From the NCBI RefSeq assembly GCF_001189845.1, contig NZ_LFLZ01000029.1, positions 1 to 64,000 on the forward strand: DNA of 64,000 bases, in the 5' to 3' direction. This document shows positions 1 to 7,957 of the stretch, piece after piece. The notes under the pieces are model-generated. The model saw nothing but the letters and a program-made list of their open reading frames with translations, was not told the origin of the DNA and searched no databases. Position 1 is the stretch's first letter. Every line of letters starts with the position of its first letter. The position numbers and the translations under genes are program-made. This DNA is from Bradyrhizobium tropiciagri. Lineage in GTDB: Bacteria; Pseudomonadota; Alphaproteobacteria; Rhizobiales; Xanthobacteraceae.

Positions 1-72
1 GGTCACGGTCTATCGAGAGAGCAAGACCCCTCACCCGGCGCTACGCGCCGACCTCTCCCCGGCGGGGAGAAG
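1..72. repeat. Partial intergenic palindromic repeat (family D), cut by window edge
   Basis: The stretch reads GGTCACGGTCTA, then CCCCTCACCCGG with a small CGGCGCTACGCGCCG hairpin, then ACCTCTCCCC-GGCGGGGAGAAGTGAA. It matches the right half of the longer palindrome at 55246-55370, which carries the same GGTCACGGTCTA and GAAGTGAA blocks in the same order. The left half lies outside the window. No coding content. Confidence 0.8.
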
Positions 73-120
73 TGAAATCGAAGCCGCGGCACTGGCCGCC
101 GAAAAAGCTAAGCCGCCGAA

Positions 121-155
121 AACAAAAAGGGCGGCAGATTGCTCTGCCGCCCCTT
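121..155 (-). terminator. Rho-independent terminator of the porin gene
   Basis: A perfect 10-bp stem, GGGCGGCAGA / TCTGCCGCCC, with a TTGC loop is flanked on the minus-strand 3' side by five T residues (AAAAA at 124-128 on the plus strand). It begins about 20 bases after the porin stop codon, as expected for an intrinsic terminator. Confidence 0.85.
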
Positions 156-173
156 GATCCCCGGAAGAGGAAA

Positions 174-1163
174 TTACTTCAGGTTGGACATCGCGGTCAG
201 GTCGACCGAGAGCTTGGCGATACCAGCCGCGCCGCACCAGTTGGAGCCCGTGCCGAGCGGATTGATCGGGGTAACGTTGGTGGTGCCGCCCGCGGTGTAG
301 TCGCTGGTGAAAGCGCTGCAGTTACCCTTCGACATGTCGGTGTCGGAATAACGCAGGTCGAGCGTGAACACCTTGTAGGTGAAGCCGATGCCGATGTTCC
401 AGGTGTTGTAGTCGGCATACTTGATGCCGTTGGGGAACGCCGGGACGCCGTAGAAGCTGTCGGAGGTGCCGAGCCACTGCCGGCCGAACTCGCCCGACAC
501 GTACATGCCGACGCCGCTCGAGCCGAACACGGTGCTGGGCGCGGTGTACTTGCCGATGATCGAGGAGTAGTTGCCCCAGGCGCCGGTGTTGAGGAAGTTC
601 GGCGAGTAGTATTCGTTGATGGTGAACGCCCAGTTGTCGTTGATGGTCCAGGTCGCCTTGCCGTAGACTTCGAAGAACGAGACGTCCTTCTTCATGACGT
701 TGCCGTTCGGCAGGAAGTTGGTGGCGCACTCCGCGCTGAGCGGCTTGCCGGCGGTGTCGAACGGCGCGCCGAAGTAGCAGGTTCCACCCGGATACAGGTA
801 ACCCCAGACGCCGATGTCGAAGGCGAAGGCGCCGAAGGTCGGGCGGATACCGCCGTAGACGTCGACTTCAGCCGCAGCGCGGTTGGCGAAGGAGATGCTT
901 TCGGTCGAGGTGCCGATGTAGAGCTGCAGGTCCTTGTTGACGTTGTAGCGCGGCTCGAAATAGGCGGTGACCGACGGATTGTGGTTCGACTGGGTGACGC
1001 CGCGGAAGATGTAGTCGCTGACGATGCCGGCGCCAAAGGCGATATCCCACGGATCGAAGGGAGCCGGCGGCGGCGCCTTGACGGCCTTCACCGCCATGTC
1101 AGCTGCCATTGCCGAGCTCGAAATCATTGCTAGCGCCGTTGCTAACAAAGCCAGTTTCTTCAT
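174..1163 (-). CDS. TorF-family putative outer-membrane porin
   Basis: A 329-residue exported beta-barrel protein. The start at 1163 gives a classic signal peptide (MKKLALLATALAMISSSAMA, cleavage near AMA-ADM); an in-frame ATG four codons upstream is less likely because it would precede the lysines. The mature chain alternates aromatic/polar residues and has the IVSDYIFRGVTQS motif near its start that is typical of the Gcw_chp/TorF porin family. Such proteins sit in the outer membrane and presumably pass small solutes; the substrate cannot be read from sequence. It is monocistronic, with its own terminator downstream. The C-terminus (TAMSNLK) lacks the usual terminal Phe, as is common in this family. 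Confidence 0.85.
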   Translation of the reverse strand: MKKLALLATALAMISSSAMAADMAVKAVKAPPPAPFDPWDIAFGAGIVSDYIFRGVTQSNHNPSVTAYFEPRYNVNKDLQLYIGTSTESISFANRAAAEVDVYGGIRPTFGAFAFDIGVWGYLYPGGTCYFGAPFDTAGKPLSAECATNFLPNGNVMKKDVSFFEVYGKATWTINDNWAFTINEYYSPNFLNTGAWGNYSSIIGKYTAPSTVFGSSGVGMYVSGEFGRQWLGTSDSFYGVPAFPNGIKYADYNTWNIGIGFTYKVFTLDLRYSDTDMSKGNCSAFTSDYTAGGTTNVTPINPLGTGSNWCGAAGIAKLSVDLTAMSNLK

Positions 1164-1546
1164 GACGATCCCCATCCACTTTTCCAGACAGCCCAGTTCC
1201 GGTGGCCCCCAGGGCGCGCGATAACGGACTGCAACTCAATCGCGTGTGGTCAATTTGAAACGCAGCCCCGTTTTGGAGAAGGCGAAAAGACATGCATCTG
1301 CCGACTTTTTAGGCGTTCTGGCAGTGACGCCACACGTTGGTTGGCGGGTGTTGCATTTGCACCACAAGACTGAGGCTCCCGTTCCGGTTGAACGACCCAA
1401 TCCAGCCGGAAACGAGCAACGGTTCGACGCGCTACGGGCGGCGTCGCCGCGAATCGTCCACTCCGCAAAACTACGGACTGCCGATACGGAAAAAGCCGCA
1501 GCGGCGTCCGCTGCGGCTTCGATCAGGTGAACCAATACGGGTTCGG
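1164..1546. other. Intergenic region between porin and histone-like gene
   Basis: These 383 bases carry the porin promoter side and the histone-like gene's terminator at 1490-1520. Short reading frames here lack ribosome-binding sites and family character. I see no RNA gene. Confidence 0.5.
1490..1520 (-). terminator. Rho-independent terminator of the histone H1-like gene
   Basis: Stem GCCGCAGCGG / CCGCTGCGGC (1495-1504 with 1508-1517) and a three-base loop, followed on the minus strand by TTTTT (AAAAA at 1490-1494). It lies about 27 bases beyond the stop codon of the Lys/Ala-rich gene. Confidence 0.85.
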
Positions 1547-1930
1547 TTAGTGATGCTCGCCGTCGGTGGTGCCCCAGTTCGGCGCCGGCTCGTGGCTCGG
1601 CGTGGCCCAGCTCGGGGCCGGCTGCGGCTCGGGCGCTGGCGGTGCTGCGGCCGGGGCAGCCGGCTTCGGCGCCGCGGCCTTCTTCGGAGCGCTCTTCTTG
1701 GCAGCTTTCTTCGCAGCCTTCTTGGGTGCGGCCTTCTTCGGAGCAGCCTTCTTCGCGGCTTTCTTCGCAGCCTTCTTGGCTGACTTCTTCGCCGATTTCT
1801 TGGCTGACTTCTTTGCAGCCTTCTTGGCCGACTTCTTCGCTGACTTCTTGGCCGACTTCTTCTTGGCCGCTACCGCCTTCTTGGCCTTTTTGGCCTTCTT
1901 GCTTTTCTTCGCCTTCTTCGACTTCGCCAT
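1547..1930 (-). CDS. Histone H1-like Lys/Ala-rich DNA-binding protein
   Basis: A 127-residue protein starting MAKSKKAKKSKKAKK, followed by about 80 residues of KKAAKKSAKKSAKK-type repeats and a Pro/Ala/Trp-containing acidic tail (PAPSWATPSHEPAPNW, ending TTDGEHH). The start at 1930 is chosen because GGAGGACC lies just upstream; the frame is open further but without composition bias. The repeats match bacterial histone H1-like proteins, which bind DNA non-specifically and compact the nucleoid, so cytoplasmic nucleoid association is the likely role. The tandem AAG/GCC codons make it prone to copy-number change. The same kind of K/A tail appears on the protease-nuclease fusion at 18648-21118. 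Confidence 0.85.
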   Translation of the reverse strand: MAKSKKAKKSKKAKKAKKAVAAKKKSAKKSAKKSAKKAAKKSAKKSAKKSAKKAAKKAAKKAAPKKAAPKKAAKKAAKKSAPKKAAAPKPAAPAAAPPAPEPQPAPSWATPSHEPAPNWGTTDGEHH

Positions 1931-2173
1931 CGTGGTCCTCCTGTTGCCGCTATGTGAGTCCGCCGGGCGTATTGAAGTGATCGCTTGCCGGACGTTGGCT
2001 GCACCTCGGGGAGAGGCACCCTCCACTTCGCTTGTCGGGCATGATGGCCGCGCGATCGCTTCGCGTCTGTGGCTGAGGAAGCGCCGGTCCTTCACATTGC
2101 TTCAGACACATTGCGTCAGAGACGTTGCGTCAGGGCAAGGCTGAGGTCCGGATCATGCTCGAGTGGCAGTCGA

Positions 2174-3490
2174 TCAATTCAATCCTGGCCGGGGACCTCC
2201 TGTCGCCCAATCGAGAAGCTCAATCGTGTGCACCACAGGAACTGACGTACCGCCGGCAATCTGAACCATGCACCCAATATTGCCCGCGGCGATCATGTCC
2301 GGTTTGACAAGCGCAATATTGGCGACCTTGCGATCGCGCAATCTGCTCGCAATGTCGGGCTGGAGAATGTTGTAGGTCCCCGCCGAACCGCAACACAAAT
2401 GGCTCTCAGGCACATCTTTCACCACGAATCCATTCTTGGAAAGCAATTCTTTCGGAAGTTGAGTGATTTTCTGTCCATGCTGCAACGAACAAGCCGAGTG
2501 ATAGGCGACGGTGACGTCGCCCTTCTGCGTTGAAGGTGCGAGCTCGAGAGTGCTGAGATACTCGGTGATATCCTTTGTCAGCGCCGAGATTCGCTGCGCC
2601 GGCTCGGCGAATGCTTTGTCCTCGCGCAGCAGGTAGCCGTAGTCTTTGACAACTGTCCCACAGCCCGAGGTCGTCACCAGAATGGCGTCGAGCCCGTTCT
2701 GGTCCGCTTCCCTTTGCCACACCGTGATGTTGGCCCGCGCGCGCGCCAGCGCGTCGCCGTCCTGTCCCATGTGATGGGTCAACGCGCCGCAGCATTGCTC
2801 GTCCCGGACCAGCACCACCTCGACGCCGTGCCGGGTCAGCACGTTGATGGCGGCCTGATTGATGCGCGGCGCCAGCACCTGCTGGGCGCAGCCCTGCAGC
2901 AGCGCGACCCTGCCGCGCCGCCGGCCGTTCGCCGCAAACACGGTTCCCGCTGCCGGCCCCGGCTGCGGCAGGCCGCGCGGCGCGAGCGCCAGCATCGCCT
3001 TGATCCGCCGCAGCAGGCCGGGGCTCGACGCGCCGACCGACGGCGTCGGCAGCAGCGCGGCGAATGGACGGGCGAGCCCGGCCAGGATCATGCTGATCCG
3101 GAACAGGCCCGGCCGCGGCAGCACGAGGGCGAGCACCGACCGCAGCATCCGCTCGGTCAGCGGCCGCTGATAATCCCGCTCGATCCTGACCCGGGCCTGG
3201 TCGACGAGGTGCATGTAGTTCACGCCCGACGGGCAGGTGGTCATGCAGGCGAGGCACGACAGGCAGCGGTCGATATGCTTGACCACCTCAGCCGTCGGCG
3301 GCTTGTCCTTCTCCAGCATCTCCTTGATCAGATAGATGCGGCCGCGCGGGCTATCGAGCTCGTCGCCGAGCAGCACATAGGTCGGACAGGTCGCGGTGCA
3401 GAAGCCGCAATGCACGCAGGCACGCAGGATATTGTCGGCTTCCTGGATGTCGGGATCGGCGAGCTGCGCCAGGGTAAACTCGGTCTTCAT
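2174..3490 (-). CDS. glcF: Glycolate oxidase iron-sulfur subunit GlcF
   Basis: A 438-residue protein with two N-terminal 4Fe-4S motifs: CVHCGFCTATCP (Cys25, 28, 31, 35) and CLSCLACMTTCP (Cys75, 78, 81, 85). Two CCG domains follow in the C-terminal half, visible as EQCCGALTHHMG and SHLCCGSAGTYN. This is the full order and length of GlcF, which passes electrons from the GlcD/GlcE flavin subunits during oxidation of glycolate to glyoxylate at the membrane. Its ATG overlaps the glcE stop by four bases (ATGA), so the two are translationally coupled. glcD is at 7954-9446 on the same strand but is not adjacent. Confidence 0.95.
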   Translation of the reverse strand: MKTEFTLAQLADPDIQEADNILRACVHCGFCTATCPTYVLLGDELDSPRGRIYLIKEMLEKDKPPTAEVVKHIDRCLSCLACMTTCPSGVNYMHLVDQARVRIERDYQRPLTERMLRSVLALVLPRPGLFRISMILAGLARPFAALLPTPSVGASSPGLLRRIKAMLALAPRGLPQPGPAAGTVFAANGRRRGRVALLQGCAQQVLAPRINQAAINVLTRHGVEVVLVRDEQCCGALTHHMGQDGDALARARANITVWQREADQNGLDAILVTTSGCGTVVKDYGYLLREDKAFAEPAQRISALTKDITEYLSTLELAPSTQKGDVTVAYHSACSLQHGQKITQLPKELLSKNGFVVKDVPESHLCCGSAGTYNILQPDIASRLRDRKVANIALVKPDMIAAGNIGCMVQIAGGTSVPVVHTIELLDWATGGPRPGLN

Positions 3491-4722
3491 GCCCCGCCTC
3501 GAATCGTCCGGCCGCGGTTGAGGATCGACCTAGGATCGAAGCTCGCCCTGATACGTTCACCGAGCGCGGCAAGCCCTGCGGGTTGCGGCTGGAACACATC
3601 GACCGCACGGCGCATGTCCTCGGTGGCACGGAGCAGGGTGGCGTGTCCCCCAATCGCCTCGACCTGGCCGCGGACCAGGGCGGCCTGCGCATCGGCACTC
3701 GGCGGCACCGCGGCCCAGATCAGTCCGCCGCCCCAGTCATAGATCACGTCGCCGCCGGTTGAGCGCGCCAGCGCCTGACCCAGCGCGCCGCCCGCGGCCG
3801 GCGGGCAAACGATGCGCCACACCGGCCAGGCCCCGAGCGTACCGTTTGCCGCGAACGGCGCCACGTCGCGCAGCGCGCTCCAGATCGCAACCGAGGCGTC
3901 GTCCGCGAGGCTGTCGACCGTTCCGTAGGATGAGAGTGTCTGGCTCAGCGAGGCGGCCCGGTGTGCCGCCGACGCCGAAATGCCCTCGAGCCGCACCAGC
4001 GTGACCGGCTGGCCGGAGGCTGCGAGGCCGGCGAGCGCCCCGGCGCTGGACCGCAACACCGAGCCGGGCAGGTGCGCAGCGCCCGAGACGTCGAAGGGCG
4101 ACCCCAGCGCCGCCGTCATCGCCTTGTTGGCGGTGACGTCGTCGAGCCCGCGCAGCACCAGCGTGCGTTCCGCTTCCGGCTTCGGCATGACCTTGAGCGT
4201 CACCTCGGTCATGACCGCGAGCGTGCCCCAGGACCCGGTGAGCAGCTTGCAGAGATCGTAGCCGGTGACGTTCTTCACCACCCGTCCGCCGGTCTTGAAG
4301 CTGTCGCCGAACCCGGACACCGCATGCGCCCCGAGCAGATGATCCCTGATGCCGCCGGCCTTGATGCGACGCGGACCGGCAAGACCGGCACCGATCATGC
4401 CGCCGATCGTGCCGGCTCCCGCGGCGCCGAGCAGCACGGACGTGTCCATCGGCTCGAAGGCGAATTGCTGGTTCTTGGCATCGATCAGGGATTGCACGTC
4501 GGCGAGCGGCGCGCCGGCCTCGACGGTGATGATCAGCTCGTTGGGCTCATAGGCGCTGACCGCGTTCAGCACCGAGACGTCGAGCACCGCATTGGTCGGC
4601 ATCGGATGGCCGATGGCGCGCTTCGATCCATGACCGATGACCTCGAGCGGCTGCTCGCTGGCGACCGCCGCGCGCACCACCTCTTCGACATCCTTGATGT
4701 CTCTGACTTTGAGCGTTTCCAC
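3487..4722 (-). CDS. glcE: Glycolate oxidase FAD-binding subunit GlcE
   Basis: A 411-residue protein of the FAD_binding_4 (PCMH-type) family. The FAD-binding half shows ITVEAGAPLADVQSLID, the FEPMD motif and the GTIGGMIGAGLAGPRR loop, then GGRVVKNVTGYDLCKLLTGSWGTL, which is highly characteristic of GlcE. It is a partner of GlcD and GlcF in the membrane-linked glycolate dehydrogenase. The start at 4722 places MetGluThrLeu shortly upstream of the VRDIKDVEEVV helix. Transcribed with glcF (four-base overlap). The upstream neighbour is an ArsR regulator 32 bases away on the same strand. Confidence 0.95.
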   Translation of the reverse strand: METLKVRDIKDVEEVVRAAVASEQPLEVIGHGSKRAIGHPMPTNAVLDVSVLNAVSAYEPNELIITVEAGAPLADVQSLIDAKNQQFAFEPMDTSVLLGAAGAGTIGGMIGAGLAGPRRIKAGGIRDHLLGAHAVSGFGDSFKTGGRVVKNVTGYDLCKLLTGSWGTLAVMTEVTLKVMPKPEAERTLVLRGLDDVTANKAMTAALGSPFDVSGAAHLPGSVLRSSAGALAGLAASGQPVTLVRLEGISASAAHRAASLSQTLSSYGTVDSLADDASVAIWSALRDVAPFAANGTLGAWPVWRIVCPPAAGGALGQALARSTGGDVIYDWGGGLIWAAVPPSADAQAALVRGQVEAIGGHATLLRATEDMRRAVDVFQPQPAGLAALGERIRASFDPRSILNRGRTIRGGA

Positions 4723-4754
4723 CCGCTAGGCGGTATCGAAATTCGGCTCCGAAA

Positions 4755-5444
4755 TCAAATGCGCGCGCCGAACAGGTCCCTGAATGCGACGAGCCCGGCC
4801 GCGGTGATCTCGACGGAACGGCCCTGCGGCCGGCGCCGGATCCAGTCGCGCTGCAACGCGAGGTCGGCGACCGCAGCCCCTGCCCGCCCGGCCAGATGCG
4901 GACGCCGCTCGCTCCAGTCGAGACAGGGCCGGCACAACAGCCGCCGGCTTCGCGCCGGCGATCGCAGGTCGATGCCGAGATCACGGAGAAATGCGCGGCC
5001 CGACGCGGTCAGCTCGCCGGCTTCCTGGTCGAGGTGGAGGTGGCCGTGCTCCCGCATTGCGTCGGTGACGGCGACGCCGAGCTCGCCGGCAAGGTGGTCG
5101 TAGCAGGTCCGGGCGCGGCGCATCTCCGCATCGATCCACGGCAGCGGCCGGGACGGCTGCGGATCGATCGCCGCGACCGTCATCATCCCCTCGAGCATCT
5201 GCGCAACCAGCGGGGTGGCCAGCCGGTAGAGGCGGCGCGGACCGCGCCGCTCGACCTTGAGCAGCGCACGCTCGACCAGCCGGGCGAGATGCCAGCTCGC
5301 GGTCTGCGGCGTCACGCCCGCGACCCGCGCCAGCTCGCTCGCAGCCTGCGCGCGCCCGTCCATCAGGCGCGACAGGATGCCGGCGCGGCCGGGATCGGCG
5401 ATCAGGGCGGCGAGTTCCGCAAGCTCGGGGGCGATGGTCTGCAT
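4755..5444 (-). CDS. ArsR-type winged-helix transcriptional regulator
   Basis: A 229-residue protein. Residues about 5-95 form an ArsR/SmtB winged helix: LAALIADPGRAGILSRLMDG, the recognition stretch GVTPQTASWHLARL and the wing LLKVERRGPRRLYRL. A longer C-terminal region, LPWIDAEMRRARTCYDHLAGELG, is found in ArsR regulators without the metal-binding ELCVCDL motif; the CRPC near the C-terminus could hold a ligand but is unproven. It is divergent from the monooxygenase at 5637, and a perfect 16-bp palindrome at 5504-5519 is a good operator, so autoregulation plus control of that gene is likely. It may also read through into glcE-glcF (32-base gap). Confidence 0.85.
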   Translation of the reverse strand: MQTIAPELAELAALIADPGRAGILSRLMDGRAQAASELARVAGVTPQTASWHLARLVERALLKVERRGPRRLYRLATPLVAQMLEGMMTVAAIDPQPSRPLPWIDAEMRRARTCYDHLAGELGVAVTDAMREHGHLHLDQEAGELTASGRAFLRDLGIDLRSPARSRRLLCRPCLDWSERRPHLAGRAGAAVADLALQRDWIRRRPQGRSVEITAAGLVAFRDLFGARI

Positions 5445-5503
5445 GGCCAGCTCCGGCGTCGGTCGAAGTCATCCATTCGTCGCACATCGCGCTGCCGCAA
5501 CGC

Positions 5504-5519
5504 TTCGATCATGATCGAA
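5504..5519. promoter_or_regulatory. Candidate ArsR operator, perfect palindrome
   Basis: TTCGATCATGATCGAA is a perfect 16-bp inverted repeat, 59 bases upstream of the ArsR start and 117 bases upstream of the divergent monooxygenase start. A further half-site (TTCGATCA) lies downstream near 5540. ArsR repressors bind such palindromes. The assignment is by position only. Confidence 0.55.
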
Positions 5520-5636
5520 ATGTTCACGACATCGACACTTCGATCACCACCTAACCGAGCTCAACGAGCGATCCACTATCTCTCGCCTTGCGGTTCGGCT
5601 GGCACGACGGTTGGCGCAAATCATCTGGAGGCGATC

Positions 5637-6122
5637 ATGAAGCGTTCGGAACGTACCACCACGACGATGATGCTCACCCGGCGATCGGCCATCGGCTCGT
5701 TCGCCGCGATCATGGCGATCGCCGGCGTCTCGCCCTGGGCCGGATCGCAGGCTCGATCGGAGCAAAACAACGGAGGAATGCAAATGAAGCACTATGCGAT
5801 GAGCACGAGAACCATCAGCGATGCGATCAACACGTCAGGCCTTCTGGTCGTCGCGCAGTGGGAAGCCAGGGAAGGCCAGGCCGACAAGGTCGCAGCAATC
5901 CTCGACAGCTTCCTGCCCGAGGCGCAGAAGGACCCCGGCACCAAGCTGTTCCTGATCGGACGCGGCAAGGACAATCCGGCGCAGTTCCTGTTCTACGAAT
6001 TGTTCCAGGACGAAGCGGCGTTCAAGGCCCATGCGGAGAGCGCCTATTTCAAGACCTACATCGCGGAGCAGGCACTGCCGCTGCTCGCCAAGCGCGAGCG
6101 GACGCAATACGCGCTGCTGTGA
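5637..6122 (+). CDS. Tat-exported antibiotic-biosynthesis-monooxygenase (ABM) domain protein
   Basis: A 161-residue protein. The ATG at 5637 follows CTGGAGGCGATC, a strong ribosome-binding site. The N-terminus carries a twin-arginine signal (LTRRSAIGSFAAIMAIAG, Arg15-Arg16), so export as a folded protein is expected. The C-terminal hundred residues are an ABM-type dimeric alpha+beta barrel: LLVVAQWEAREGQADKVAAI, FLIGRGKDNPAQFLFYELF, and FKAHAESAYFKTYIAEQALPLL. Family members oxidise quinols or aromatic compounds without cofactor. It is divergently paired with the ArsR gene and probably repressed by it. Substrate unknown. Confidence 0.85.
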   Translation: MKRSERTTTTMMLTRRSAIGSFAAIMAIAGVSPWAGSQARSEQNNGGMQMKHYAMSTRTISDAINTSGLLVVAQWEAREGQADKVAAILDSFLPEAQKDPGTKLFLIGRGKDNPAQFLFYELFQDEAAFKAHAESAYFKTYIAEQALPLLAKRERTQYALL

Positions 6123-6170
6123 GCTGCGGCGCGGCGGGAAGGATGCAAATCCTTCCCGCGGGGGCACAGG

Positions 6171-7340
6171 TCAGATCGATGCGCTGCTGTTGCCGAGCCT
6201 TGCGCGCAGCTCGACCCGCTCGGGCGGCTTGCGCCAGAAGCCGACGATCCCGATCCGCGACAGCACCGCGGCCTCGAACGTCTCGACCTGGCCGCGGAGC
6301 CGAAGCGCATGTTTCTCGACGAGATGCCAGGACGCGACGGCGACGCCGAAGGCGAGCGGTAGGCTGATCAGGATGTTCAGATACCAGTGCTGGACCGGCG
6401 GGCCGAACGAGGCAACGCATTGCTGGATGACGAAGCCATAGAGATAGAGCCCGTAGGAGTAATCGCCTGACGATACGATCCAGCTGCGCCGTGGATTCAT
6501 CAGGCCGAGATAGCACGCGACATAGGCGGCCGGCACCGGCGCCAGTGCGTCGCCGCGTCCCGTGGCCATGCCGGCGGCACAGGCCACCAGCGCCAGCAGG
6601 CAGACGGTGCGGTTGAACGGCACCTTGTCGCGCCAGAGGTAGAAGCCGACGCCGGCAAGGAAGCAGAACACCAGAAGATGCGGGCGAAGCTGGATCGGCA
6701 CCTCGTCCCAGCGATAGATGTCGTAGCTCACCAGCGCGACCTGAACGACCACCAGGAACACAAGGTAGGCCACCCGGTTGAAGCAGATCGTGGTCACCGC
6801 GAGCAGCGCCAGCACGACGTAGCACCACAATTCGTACGGCACCGTCCAGAGCTGGGCATTCACCACGTCCGGCAGCGGATTGTGCAGGAATACGCCCGGC
6901 AGCTCGTAGTGGATGTCGCCGACGATATTGAGAAAATAGGCGTGGAATTTCGGGTCGGCGACATACTGCGCCAACGGCAGTTCGGTGAAGACCGAACCGA
7001 TGATGATGGCCGACAGCGTCGTCTCGACCGCGAGCGCGGGCCCGATCCGAAGCACGCGCAGGCCGAGGAAGGAGATCAGGCTCTTGCAGCGCTGCAGGCT
7101 CGCCGTCACCAGAAAGCCGCTCAGGGAGAAGAACAGCGCCAGGATCATCGCGATGCCGATGCGAAGCGTGCTCTGGATCTCCAGCGCCCGGCCGAGCCCG
7201 AGCGTCACGTTGGCGCCGTGCAGGCAGATGATCGTCGACGCCAGCGCGATCCGCATGTAGTCGAAACCCGCGGGCCGATTGCGCGAAAGCGCCAGCTGAT
7301 CAGCCAGGCTGGGCATCGATGTGTTGGCGAAGACATGCAT
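6171..7340 (-). CDS. Acyltransferase family 3 (OafA/YrhL-type) membrane protein
   Basis: A protein of about 389 residues with roughly ten hydrophobic segments. Motifs of the family are present: FDYMRIALASTIICLHG at the first membrane helix (the catalytic-type His in CLHG), RVLRIGPALAVET (the R-x10-H-like loop region) and LWTVPYELWCYVVL. These proteins O-acylate surface sugars such as O-antigen, exopolysaccharide or Nod-type molecules. The start at 7340 (MHVFANTS) is uncertain; 7316 is an in-frame alternative and the frame opens further to 7469. It sits between the glcEF and glcD parts of the glycolate locus with no evident functional link. Confidence 0.85.
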   Translation of the reverse strand: MHVFANTSMPSLADQLALSRNRPAGFDYMRIALASTIICLHGANVTLGLGRALEIQSTLRIGIAMILALFFSLSGFLVTASLQRCKSLISFLGLRVLRIGPALAVETTLSAIIIGSVFTELPLAQYVADPKFHAYFLNIVGDIHYELPGVFLHNPLPDVVNAQLWTVPYELWCYVVLALLAVTTICFNRVAYLVFLVVVQVALVSYDIYRWDEVPIQLRPHLLVFCFLAGVGFYLWRDKVPFNRTVCLLALVACAAGMATGRGDALAPVPAAYVACYLGLMNPRRSWIVSSGDYSYGLYLYGFVIQQCVASFGPPVQHWYLNILISLPLAFGVAVASWHLVEKHALRLRGQVETFEAAVLSRIGIVGFWRKPPERVELRARLGNSSASI

Positions 7341-7541
7341 CTTGGGAAAATACCGGGGAACAGTTGAAGGCCGTGTAAATGGTGCAAGCGCAAACTGCAC
7401 GACGCACAGCGGTGGCCCTGACGGCCGTCGCGGCAAGCATCGGTTAAGGTTATCGGCTGGTGAGCGCAATCCGTCGAAATGTATCGTTCGGCGACCCGTG
7501 ATTGTGATGGCGGCTCGGCCGCCGCAGGGAGAATCGCCCCA

Positions 7542-7957
7542 ATGAACGTCAAACTAACAGCCGTCGCGCTGCTCTCGATGATGATGATGGCAGGACAGGC
7601 GCGTGCTGCAATTCTCACCGACGCCGAGGCGACGTTCGTCGAACAGCTCGCTACCGCAGCTGCCGTGCTCGAACAGCGCTGCATCGGCTATGAGGCCAAT
7701 GGTGCCGGCGGCGTTCAACTCGGCGCAAGAACTCTCGGCAGCCTGATGCCGCGATGGCAACGATCAACGCCTTTGACGCGGCCATCAAGGCCCACGACGG
7801 CAATGACTACGATCCGGATAAATTCCGCCCCGAAGTGTCCGAAGCGGCCGGAAAGACCTTCAAGCGCGTCCGGGCGGAATTGATCGAAGACCCGGAAAGA
7901 GCCTGCGCCACATATGGCGACAGCGGCGCGGCGGTCGGCCTGCTGAGACGGTACTAG
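7542..7957 (+). pseudogene. Small secreted protein, frameshifted near 7742
   Basis: The ATG at 7542 follows an AGGGAG ribosome-binding site and starts a clear signal peptide (MNVKLTAVALLSMMMMAGQARA). The frame is sensible to LGARTLGS near 7741, then turns into low-quality Arg/Pro/Thr sequence. The next frame (from 7745: DAAMATINAFDAAIKAHDG to VGLLRRY, stop 7957) continues the protein. One missing C in an expected CCC run explains it; corrected length is 138 residues. The family is unknown to me. Its stop TAG overlaps the glcD stop through a shared CTAG on opposite strands. Confidence 0.7.

Noticed and set aside
72..1133. Plus-strand open frame opposite the porin
   Set aside because: Val/Arg/Glu-rich antisense shadow; the minus strand has a signal peptide, family motifs and terminator.
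1566..2144. Phe/Ala-rich membrane-like frame on the plus strand
   Set aside because: It is the reverse complement of the Lys/Ala repeats of the histone-like gene, which gives artificial Phe/Ala runs.
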